Below are positions 1 to 7,875 of a stretch of 64,000 nucleotides of DNA, one piece after another. Source of the stretch: Lacipirellula parvula (GTDB lineage: Bacteria > Planctomycetota > Planctomycetia > Pirellulales > Lacipirellulaceae). Under the pieces are notes generated by a model, which did no database searches, was not told where the DNA came from, and saw only the letters and a program-made list of their open reading frames with translations. Location: NCBI RefSeq assembly GCF_009177095.1, contig NZ_AP021861.1:1178001-1242000 (forward strand). The letters are read 5' to 3'. Positions within the stretch are counted from its first letter, which is position 1, and every line of letters begins with the position of its first letter. The position numbers were made by a program, and so were the translations under genes.

Positions 1-57
1 CGGAGTGGATGCTTCATTTAGAGCCCGGCAAGCTTGCGGGAGAAAATGAAACCTTGA

Positions 58-157
58 GGTCCCCTCCCCTTGATGGGGAGGGTTAGGGAGGGGTGAATGA
101 AGCGGGTACCAGAGATCTACCCCCTCCCCCCGCCCTCCCCTCGAGGGGGAGGGAGCC
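58..157. repeat. CCCCTCCCC palindromic element, copy 1
   Basis: A purine/pyrimidine-skewed inverted repeat of about 100 bp. The left arm runs CCCCTCCCCTTGATGGGGAG and then GGGTTAGGGAGGGG; the right arm is CCCCTCCCCCCGCCCTCCCC followed by a GAGGGGGAGGG hairpin. The centre carries GGTACC. Two further copies sit at 23588-23690 and 41044-41154. It lies just downstream of the minus-strand RNase HI gene. The first 57 bases of the window hold nothing I recognise. Confidence 0.8.
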
Positions 158-184
158 AGAACATTCTGAGTAGGTAACCGGGTT

Positions 185-649
185 CTACTTGCCGAGCAGA
201 CGTTGGTACGCCTCGACCGCCATGCCGTCGACGCGGTCGTTTTCGAGATGCCCGCTGTGGCCGGCGACGCGGGTGTACTTCACCTGATGCTGCGCCAGCA
301 GCCCGTCGAGCCGTTGCCAGAGTTCAGCGTTTTTCAGCTCGGCGAACTTGGTTCCTTCCTTGCGGCGCCAACCGTTCGCCTTCCACTTCGGCATGTACTC
401 GGAGATTCCTTTGCCGACGTAGACGCTGTCGGTGAAGACTTCGACTCGCGTCGGCCGCTTGAGCGTCGCGAGACCCTCGATGACCGCTTGGAGCTCCATG
501 CGGTTGTTGGTTGTCTCGCGTTCGGCCCCGGAGCGTTCCATTTCCTTACCGGTGGCGGGGTGGATCAGCAGAAAGGCCCAGCCGCCGGGGCCGGGGTTGC
601 CGCTGCAGGCGCCGTCGGTGTAGAGCAGAACTTCGGGGGAGATCGTCAT
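185..649 (-). CDS. rnhA: Ribonuclease HI
   Basis: Ribonuclease HI cleaves the RNA strand of RNA-DNA hybrids in the cytoplasm (primer and R-loop removal). The 154-residue product has the usual RNase HI length. The four acidic catalytic residues are visible at D12 (in YTDGACSGNPGPGG), E52 (NNRMEL), D74 (TDSVYV) and D141, with the loop histidine in AGHSGH near residue 131. I start at the ATG at 649, because the frame extends upstream to 706 but those 19 residues have no family counterpart. It is the last of four minus-strand genes, 73 bases after the histidine kinase gene. Confidence 0.95.
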   Translation of the reverse strand: MTISPEVLLYTDGACSGNPGPGGWAFLLIHPATGKEMERSGAERETTNNRMELQAVIEGLATLKRPTRVEVFTDSVYVGKGISEYMPKWKANGWRRKEGTKFAELKNAELWQRLDGLLAQHQVKYTRVAGHSGHLENDRVDGMAVEAYQRLLGK

Positions 650-722
650 GGCGGATTCAGCGAGCGGCGCGGTGGCAACGAATGAGAGGAGATAGCTTCT
701 CCCCAAACGTGCGAGGCGTCAA

Positions 723-2543
723 TTAGAGGGCGTCGCCATCCCCATTGTGACCGCCGACCGCGGCCAGCGGCCCGTCGCTGCGAGATTTTGCTAGCTGCCG
801 GAGCTCGTCAGCGAGCGGCGATTCGATGCGATTCGGTTCGGCGACGCTCCAGGGCAAGATGACGGTGAACTCGCTTCCCTTGCCGAGTTCGCTCTCCAGC
901 GTGACGTCGCCGCCGAGGAGCCGGCAAAGTTCGCGGACGATCGACAGGCCGAGGCCGCTGCCAGAGTACTCGCGGGTCATCGCGTTGCCGCCGGCGAGTA
1001 CGTTGGAGCCTTGGCGGAACTTTTCGAAGACCGTCACTTGCTCGGAATCGTTGATGCCGACGCCCGTATCGGCGACGCTTAGCCGCAGATCGCCGCGGCG
1101 ATCTTTGCGGGCGGAAACGTGGATGCGGCCGCCGTCGGGGGTGAACTTGATCGCATTCGACAGCAAGTTGTTCAGCACTTGCTCGAGCTTGCCGCGGTCT
1201 TGGCGAATTGGCGGCAGACCGGCGGCGATTTCGCAGTCGAGGTCGATGTGCTTCTTTTCGCTCAGCGGGCGGGCCAGATCGCACTGGGTGAGCACCACGG
1301 CGCCGATGTCGAATTCGCTCGCCCGCACTTCCATGCGGCCGCTTTCGATCTTCGCAAGATCGAGAATGTCGTTGATCATGTCGAGCAACTGCCGGCCCGA
1401 TCGTTCGATGTTGCCGGCGTACCGACGCTGCTTGTCGTCGAGCGCCTTGCCTTTGGCGAGTAGATCGCTGAAACCGAGGATACTGTTGAGCGGCGTGCGG
1501 AGTTCGTGGCTCACCGTGGCAAGGAAGTCGCTCTTCACCTGGTTCATTTCGAACAGCCGCATGTTCACTTGGGCGAGCTCGTCGATCTTGCCGTCGAGTT
1601 CGTCGTTGACGCTGCGGAGTTGATCTTGCTGGCGGAGAAGCTGCCGCAGCATCCGGTTGAACGCGGCGCCAAGCTCTTCGAATTCGTCGCCCGTGTGAAT
1701 GACGGCCCGCTGTTCGACGTCGCCGCGGCGAATCGAGTCGGCCACTTCTCGCAAGTGGGCGAGCGGCTTGACGATGATGTAGCGGATAATCACATAGAGC
1801 GCCGCCATCGCCAGGAAGACGGTGATCACGCCCAGGGTGATTAGCAGCGAGCGGTTTTTCGCTTGGGCGTATTGCGTGTCTTTCGTGTTCATCGTCACGC
1901 GAAAGACTGCCATCAGGTCGCCCTGCTTCAGGTCGGGCAAGACGAGCTGGTCGACGCTGCCTTTCTGCTTGTGGCAGACAATGCAGTCGGCCTTCGCGAA
2001 GACCGGCTGGTAGTAGACGTACGAGCCGTTGCCGCTGGACGGGCTTTCGCGCCAGAGCTGGTTCTCGGGATCTTTGTGGGCGTTGACGATGCCGGCGTCG
2101 TCGAACTTCCCTTTCTCGCGCATGCTGTCAGCGAAGTCGGACCACTCCTTCATCCATGTGAATTCGTACTCTTCGTCAGGGCGTTTGGAGTCGGTGGGAT
2201 TCTTCGGGTAGCGCGTCTCCCAAGTGATCTCACCGCTGCGGAAGAGGTTGGCCAGCGATTCGTTCGCTTTCTCGTTGGCTCGCTTTTCTTGATCGCTGAT
2301 GCCGGCTGTGTCGCCCGACATGCTCGTCGAGACGACTCCCTTGTGGGCGTCGAGCATCGCGTAGTCGACGAGCGCTTTGCCAACCGACCGGTTGAGGTAC
2401 TCGTAAACGATGCGATCGGTGGCCGTGCTGTACCACCAGAAGCTGCCGGAGATCAGCACCAGGAGGCAAGTGCCGAAGAGCATCCGGCACTTGCGTTCGA
2501 GATTCGTCTCGCCGAGAGCGCGTTTGAAACTGCGATAGCTCAT
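723..2543 (-). CDS. Membrane histidine kinase with a c-type-heme DUF3365-like sensor domain
   Basis: This 606-residue sensor kinase has a membrane segment at about 22-40, then an extracytoplasmic domain of the DUF3365 (Tll0287-like) type ending in a CIVCH heme motif at 187-191. A second membrane segment lies at about 232-258, followed by HAMP (about 255-305) and a short coiled coil. The HisKA domain has its phosphoacceptor at H346 (SHELRTPLN). The HATPase domain shows the N box (NNLLSNAIKF), G1 (ADTGVGI) and G2 (GSGLGLSIV). It probably senses redox state or a small ligand through heme; that is inference from family and motif. The ATG at 2543 directly precedes the first membrane segment; upstream sequence in this frame belongs to priA. 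No response regulator gene is adjacent. Confidence 0.88.
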   Translation of the reverse strand: MSYRSFKRALGETNLERKCRMLFGTCLLVLISGSFWWYSTATDRIVYEYLNRSVGKALVDYAMLDAHKGVVSTSMSGDTAGISDQEKRANEKANESLANLFRSGEITWETRYPKNPTDSKRPDEEYEFTWMKEWSDFADSMREKGKFDDAGIVNAHKDPENQLWRESPSSGNGSYVYYQPVFAKADCIVCHKQKGSVDQLVLPDLKQGDLMAVFRVTMNTKDTQYAQAKNRSLLITLGVITVFLAMAALYVIIRYIIVKPLAHLREVADSIRRGDVEQRAVIHTGDEFEELGAAFNRMLRQLLRQQDQLRSVNDELDGKIDELAQVNMRLFEMNQVKSDFLATVSHELRTPLNSILGFSDLLAKGKALDDKQRRYAGNIERSGRQLLDMINDILDLAKIESGRMEVRASEFDIGAVVLTQCDLARPLSEKKHIDLDCEIAAGLPPIRQDRGKLEQVLNNLLSNAIKFTPDGGRIHVSARKDRRGDLRLSVADTGVGINDSEQVTVFEKFRQGSNVLAGGNAMTREYSGSGLGLSIVRELCRLLGGDVTLESELGKGSEFTVILPWSVAEPNRIESPLADELRQLAKSRSDGPLAAVGGHNGDGDAL

Positions 2544-2662
2544 GGCGATACGAGTCGTGTGAAGCTGGGAAGATCTGGCGGGACTGGTTTTATTGTAGGG
2601 CGGGGGCGCATGGGGGGCCAAGATCAAGCCGCAATCGGGACAGTGCGGCGGATTCGCCCATG

Positions 2663-4972
2663 CTACTGCATATCCCACGGGTCGACGTCGGCCATCCAGC
2701 GGACGCCTTCGGGGGGCGTAAAGCCTTCGGCGGCCGTGCGGACGGCTTGTCGCAGCGCTGCCGCATCGGGGCCTTGCAGCTGCAAGTGGAAGCGGAAGTC
2801 GCCCCGCAGTCGGGCGATCGGCGCCGTGCCGGGGCCGACCACTCGCATTCTGGGGATGCCAGCGGCGGCGATCGCGGCTTTCAGGCGGCCGCCCAGCGTG
2901 GCGGCCGTTTCGCGGACGACCGCCTCGACCGGGCCGCGCACCACGACGCGAATCATTGCGGTGAATGGCGGGTAATGAGCCGCCCGGCGGACGGCAAGTT
3001 CGTGCTCGGCGAAGCGCGGGTAGTCGTGCCGAACCGCCGCCATGATCGCGGGGTGCTCGGGATTGAGCGTCTGCACCAGCACGCGGCCGCCCCGTTTGCC
3101 GCGGCCGGTTCTGCCGGCGACTTGGGCGACGAGTTGAAAGGTCCGCTCCGCCGCGCGGAAGTCGGGGAGGTGCAGCGCCGTGTCGGCATTGATGACGCCG
3201 ACGAGCGTGACGTTCGGAAAGTCGAGCCCCTTCGCGATCATTTGCGTGCCGAGCAAAATCTGAAACTCGCCTCGCTGGAACGCCGAGAGGACGTTGTCGT
3301 GGCTGCCGCGCTGCCGCATCGTGTCGACGTCCATGCGGGCGCATTTGAAGTCGGGGAAACGCGACTTCACTTCCTCTTCGAGCTTCTGCGTGCCGACGCC
3401 GCCGTAGCGGATGGCGGGCGACTTGCAGTCGGGGCAGGCCCGCGGCGGCAGGGCTTCGTGATCGCAGTAGTGGCAGAGGGCCGTGTTATGTTGGCGGTGG
3501 TAGGTGAGGGCGAGGTCGCAGTATTCGCACTTCAGCACGAAGCCGCAGGCGGGGCATTGAATGTGGGTCGAGAAGCCGCGGCGATTCAGCAGCAAAATCA
3601 CCTGCCCGCCGCCGCGGAGCGCTTCGACCATCGCCTGATGGAGCGGCCGCGTGATCGCCCCGCGGCCGAAGCGCGTTTGGGCAGGATCGCGCATATCTAC
3701 CGTCATCACGTCAGGCAGCGGCAGGTTCATCACCCGTTTCGGCAGGGAGATCTTTTCGAACTCACCCTGCTGCGCCCGGACCCAGGCCTCGAGCGAGGGC
3801 GTGGCGCTACCCAAGATGAGCGGAATGCTCTCTGCCTGCGCCCGTTGCCAAGCGACGTCGCGAGCGTGGTAGCGTGGCGCTTGGTCTTGCTTGAACGTCG
3901 TTTCGTGCTCTTCGTCGATGACGATCAGCCCGAGATGGGGCGTCGGGGCGAATACCGCGCTGCGGGCCCCGACGATCACCTCGACTTCGCCGCGGGCGAT
4001 GCTTTGCCAATGCTGGTGGCGTTCGGCATCGGTGAGGTGGCTGTGGAGCACGGCGACGCGATCGAAACGGGCGCGGAAGCGGCGGACCGTTTGCGGCGTG
4101 AGGCTGATTTCGGGCACGAGGACGATCGCTTGGCGGCGGAACTTGGCGACATGCTCGATCGCCTGCAGGTAAACTTCCGTCTTGCCGCTGCCGGTGACGC
4201 CGTGCAGGACAATCCCTTTCGCCTCTCCCGAGTCGAGGGCGGTGCGAATCGACTCGAAGGCGGCCGCTTGATCGGGGTTGAACTCCAACGGCGTCTCGCG
4301 CTGCCACTTCTGCTCGGCGCCGCCGCCCGTGGCGACGCGCGCGACGGCGGTTTCGATGAGGCCGTGCTTGATGAGGCCCTTGATCGGCGCCAGCGAACAG
4401 TCTGCCGACTCGGCGAGTTCGGGTATCGTGAGCGGGCGGTCGCTGGCGAGCAGCGTTTCGAGCGCCTTCAGCTGCTGCGGCGAACGGAGCTTGAGCGTTT
4501 TGAACTTTTCTAGGGCGCCGTCGGCGGGCGTCAGGAACTTCACCTCCCGCGTGCCGGCCATGCCGCGAACGCCGGCCGGGACCACCGCCTCGAGCACCTG
4601 TCCCCAGGGGCAGAGGTAGTAGTCGGCCATCCACTGCGTGAGCCGGAGCATCGCCGCGGAGAGCAAGACGCGCGAATCGACGACGGCGGAGATTTGCTTG
4701 AGCCGCCGGGCGTCGACGCGTTTCATCTCGACCGCGACGCAGTAACCGGTGACTTCACGATCGCCCCGGCCAAACGGCACGCGGAGGCGACGGCCTGCTT
4801 CGGCGAATCGCTCGGGTTCGGCCGGATCGGCGAGGCTTTCGGGCACCAGATAGTTGAATGGTCCCTTGGGACCCGTCGGCAGGACGACCGACGCAACGGT
4901 TCGCAGCTCGGCCTCGTCGATCTCCCACGGCGCAGGTTCGGCGTCGAAGAGGTTGCGCTGATTGGGAGGCAT
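2663..4972 (-). CDS. priA: Primosomal protein N', replication restart helicase PriA
   Basis: PriA is the superfamily 2 DNA helicase that reloads the replisome at stalled forks. The 769-residue product shows the N-terminal DNA-binding region, Walker A GVTGSGKT at 258-265, Walker B DEEH at 353-356 and the helicase motif LILGSATPSLE near 385-395. The eight-cysteine double zinc site is intact (C473, C476, C482, C485, C500, C503, C513, C516). QVAGRTGRG (motif VI) follows. Length and motif order are those of a full PriA. The gene begins 71 bases after the multiheme cytochrome gene and ends 119 bases before the kinase gene, so one minus-strand transcript is possible. Confidence 0.95.
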   Translation of the reverse strand: MPPNQRNLFDAEPAPWEIDEAELRTVASVVLPTGPKGPFNYLVPESLADPAEPERFAEAGRRLRVPFGRGDREVTGYCVAVEMKRVDARRLKQISAVVDSRVLLSAAMLRLTQWMADYYLCPWGQVLEAVVPAGVRGMAGTREVKFLTPADGALEKFKTLKLRSPQQLKALETLLASDRPLTIPELAESADCSLAPIKGLIKHGLIETAVARVATGGGAEQKWQRETPLEFNPDQAAAFESIRTALDSGEAKGIVLHGVTGSGKTEVYLQAIEHVAKFRRQAIVLVPEISLTPQTVRRFRARFDRVAVLHSHLTDAERHQHWQSIARGEVEVIVGARSAVFAPTPHLGLIVIDEEHETTFKQDQAPRYHARDVAWQRAQAESIPLILGSATPSLEAWVRAQQGEFEKISLPKRVMNLPLPDVMTVDMRDPAQTRFGRGAITRPLHQAMVEALRGGGQVILLLNRRGFSTHIQCPACGFVLKCEYCDLALTYHRQHNTALCHYCDHEALPPRACPDCKSPAIRYGGVGTQKLEEEVKSRFPDFKCARMDVDTMRQRGSHDNVLSAFQRGEFQILLGTQMIAKGLDFPNVTLVGVINADTALHLPDFRAAERTFQLVAQVAGRTGRGKRGGRVLVQTLNPEHPAIMAAVRHDYPRFAEHELAVRRAAHYPPFTAMIRVVVRGPVEAVVRETAATLGGRLKAAIAAAGIPRMRVVGPGTAPIARLRGDFRFHLQLQGPDAAALRQAVRTAAEGFTPPEGVRWMADVDPWDMQ

Positions 4973-5043
4973 GCCGAGAGCGGTCCGTCGACTTCAGGGG
5001 AGTGGCCCCTTAGTCGAGCATTTCAACCGCTGAGGATCAACTC

Positions 5044-7518
5044 TTACGGCTGCGGAGCGTTTCCAGTCGCCGGCGGGCTCGGTTCTGGCGTTGAAGTCGG
5101 CGCCTCCTTCGGCTCAGCCGGCTGTTCGGCTGACGGCTCCTGAGGCGTCGCAGCCGGCGTTGCGTCGGGCTTCGCTTCGTCTGTCGCCTCGGGTTGCTCT
5201 GCGGGAGACTCTTCACCGGCAGTCGGCGGCCGCTGGAGGCTAAGCGTTCCCCCCTCGGCTTCGACGCCCGCTTTCACTTGGTACAGCAGCCGCTTCCAGG
5301 TGTCGTCTTCCGGCTGGAGTTGCGACATCCGTTGAATGGCCAGGGCCGCTTGTTCCCAGCGCTTCTGATCGACGCAGATCGACGCCAGCCATTCCCAGTA
5401 GGTGTAATCGTTGGGCGCGAGCTCGCACGCCTTGATAAACGCTTCACGCGCTTCGTCGAGCCGGCCCAGTTTTACCAACAAGAATCCGCGGACGTACCGG
5501 ACCGAAGCGTCCTTCGGGAGCAGCTTTTCGTCCCGCTTCAGCAGTTCAAGTTCTTCTTCACGCAGCTTGTTGATCTCTTCGGGCGTCGCCCCGACCTTGG
5601 CAGCGATGGCGGCCTGGGCCGGATTGGTTGCGAGCGTTTCGAGGTATTGCGCCAGTTGAGCCCGCACGCGGCTCAGGTATGGCTCGACGCGGATCGCGTC
5701 GCGCATCGACTTCACCGCCGCTTCCGGCTGGCCGAGGCTCATGGCCAGGGTCGCCAAGCTTTGGTTGGAGGGCGCGCGATCGAGATTGATTTGATGGCCA
5801 GCCCGATACTCGCTGATCGCCTGTTCCAGTGCGGTGCGGAATTGGGTGTCTTCGAGCGAATCGACGTCGGTGACAATCCGATTGGCCGCTGCGGTGCGGA
5901 CTGCCCGGCTGCGGTCGTCGAGCTTCGGTCGAAGCTCGCTCAGCAGCTTCGTCACCATGTCGTCTTGGTTCTCCGCCTGGACGGTAAACGATCGCACGGC
6001 GGCGGCGCGAACCATCGCGTTCGGGTCGGTGAGCGCGTCGCGGCGGATCTTCGCGCTTTCGACCGTCGGGTAGTTCTGCAGCAGTTCGATCGCAGTGGCG
6101 CGGATGATCTCTGAGTTCTCCGGCTTTTCGATCGCTTCCTTCAACAGTTCGAAGCCCGCAGGATCGCCGCGGCGCGCCATGGCGAACGCCTCGGCATAGT
6201 GCGGGTCGTCCGGACGTTTTGGCCCGTACCATTGGACGATCTGGTCGGCCGCCCATTGAGCCGATTCGTGCGGCTTCGTGTGGCAGCGATTGCAAACGTT
6301 CGGCGTGCCGTACTTCACGGTGAGATCGGGGCGCGGCACGCGAATGCTGTGGTCGCGGCGGTTGTCGATCTCCATGTAGGTCGAGTGGGGCATGTGGCAG
6401 GTGACGCACTGCGTCTCTGCCGACCCCGGCGCGGCGTTGGGATGATGATTGTGGCCGGCGCCGTCGTACTTGCCCGGCTCGTGGCATTGGGCGCAGAGCT
6501 TGTTTCCTTCGTACTTCAGCTTGAGCGAGTGGGGATCGTGGCAATCGCTGCAGCGGACTCCTTTGTGATACATCTTGCTCTGCGTGAACGAGCCGTACTC
6601 GTAGACTTCGTCCAGAATCTGCCCGTCGTCGTGGTAGAGGCCCGCGTCGAGCATCGACGGCTGGAAGTAATCGAGGAACGAATCGCCGGCGCGGTAGTCG
6701 GGATGAATGATCGACCGCCGCGAGTGGCAGGGAGCGCAGGTTTCGACTTGGCGCGTGTTGAGGGCGCCCTTCATCTCGTTCGTCAAACCGTAGTGAACGT
6801 TGCGGTCCCAGAACAGGCCGCGGCGGTTCGCGAGTTCAACGTGCAGGCTGCCAGGACCGTGGCAGGCTTCGCAGCTGACGTCGATTTCGAAAAAGTTGGA
6901 GTGGTAGGTGTTCGTCGCGAGGTCGTAGTTCTTGTGGTAGTCGGTCGAGTGGCACTCGGCGCACATCGTGTTCCAATTTTGCGCGAGGCCGGTCCAATGG
7001 AGCGGATCGCCCGCCTCGATTCGTTCCTGCGAGGCGTCGGTCGGGGCGACGTAAAACCACTTCTTCTTATCGACGTCCCACGAGACGCGCAGCACTTGGA
7101 TGCGGCCGTCGGGGAATTCGACCATGTATTGCTGGAGCGGGCGGATGCCGAACGTGTACTTGATCTCGTAGTCGTGGTATTGGCCGTCGGGGCCTTCGGC
7201 GTTGACCATGAACTTCTTGCCGTCGCGGAAGAAGCGGGTTTTTTCATCGAAGCGGTTGAACTCGACGTCGTTGAAGTCGCCGAGCACCGTTTCGTCGGTG
7301 GCGAGCTCCATCGCCCGATCGTGGTCGGAGCCTTTCCAAAGATCGTACTGCTCTTGATGGCAGGCGATGCACTTTTCGCGGCCGACGTACGTGGCGTGCT
7401 CCAGCGCATCGGGAGGGACCGTGCGATACCAATCGGCGGCTGCCAGGGCTGCGAATACCGCAAGCGCTAAGCCAAGGCCGACGGCGGGCCAGCGATACGT
7501 ACTTCGAGAAATGGGCAT
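5044..7518 (-). CDS. Octaheme c-type cytochrome with HEAT-like and TPR C-terminal half
   Basis: A secreted or membrane-anchored 824-residue protein. A hydrophobic stretch at 12-28 is an uncleaved anchor or signal peptide. Eight CxxCH heme motifs follow at 50, 186, 216, 261, 323, 342, 371 and 409, resembling the cytochrome c554/doubled-CxxCH group. Residues about 415-580 look like HEAT-type helical pairs and 590-760 like tetratricopeptide repeats (for example KDASVRYVRGFLLVKLGRLD). The last about 65 residues are Pro/Glu/Ala-rich and probably disordered. Multiheme plus TPR architectures recur in planctomycetes; the electron partner is unknown. The C-terminal helical repeats suggest a scaffold for a periplasmic complex. 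First gene of the minus-strand run towards priA. Confidence 0.85.
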   Translation of the reverse strand: MPISRSTYRWPAVGLGLALAVFAALAAADWYRTVPPDALEHATYVGREKCIACHQEQYDLWKGSDHDRAMELATDETVLGDFNDVEFNRFDEKTRFFRDGKKFMVNAEGPDGQYHDYEIKYTFGIRPLQQYMVEFPDGRIQVLRVSWDVDKKKWFYVAPTDASQERIEAGDPLHWTGLAQNWNTMCAECHSTDYHKNYDLATNTYHSNFFEIDVSCEACHGPGSLHVELANRRGLFWDRNVHYGLTNEMKGALNTRQVETCAPCHSRRSIIHPDYRAGDSFLDYFQPSMLDAGLYHDDGQILDEVYEYGSFTQSKMYHKGVRCSDCHDPHSLKLKYEGNKLCAQCHEPGKYDGAGHNHHPNAAPGSAETQCVTCHMPHSTYMEIDNRRDHSIRVPRPDLTVKYGTPNVCNRCHTKPHESAQWAADQIVQWYGPKRPDDPHYAEAFAMARRGDPAGFELLKEAIEKPENSEIIRATAIELLQNYPTVESAKIRRDALTDPNAMVRAAAVRSFTVQAENQDDMVTKLLSELRPKLDDRSRAVRTAAANRIVTDVDSLEDTQFRTALEQAISEYRAGHQINLDRAPSNQSLATLAMSLGQPEAAVKSMRDAIRVEPYLSRVRAQLAQYLETLATNPAQAAIAAKVGATPEEINKLREEELELLKRDEKLLPKDASVRYVRGFLLVKLGRLDEAREAFIKACELAPNDYTYWEWLASICVDQKRWEQAALAIQRMSQLQPEDDTWKRLLYQVKAGVEAEGGTLSLQRPPTAGEESPAEQPEATDEAKPDATPAATPQEPSAEQPAEPKEAPTSTPEPSPPATGNAPQP

Positions 7519-7875
7519 AGACGAGCAGCGGGGCGTAACGGGGCCGACGACAATTCACTTAAGAATGGGTCATGGCTCGTGCGGCGCCTCTCCCACTTGC
7601 CGTCATTCTATCGGGGTCGGCGGCGTGAGCCATTCGCACAATAGAAAAGTTGCGACCCTGTAACCGGCTTAACAGGAAAAATCGCCATATTGCGGTGAAT
7701 TGTATGACTTACGGGGAACGGACAGTCGCTCCCTCGGTGTCGCAACACAAGGGCTGGCGAGCCACCGCGATTCCTTCCGCGGCCGGAGGCCGTCAGATAT
7801 GATCGCAGTTGGCGACCGCTGCCTGGGCGCGTCCCATCGGCCGTCTTCCGTCACTTCCCGCGCAGAGCAATACGC
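7519..7875. other. Divergent intergenic region, cytochrome and PVC heme protein
   Basis: A 357-base spacer between two divergently transcribed heme-protein genes. Both promoters must lie here, but I could not pick a convincing -35/-10 pair. No coding signal or repeat is evident. Confidence 0.4.

Noticed and set aside
2660-4513. Long plus-strand open frame across priA
   Set aside because: It is antisense to a clearly conserved priA; long antisense frames are common at this GC content and its product has no recognisable motif.
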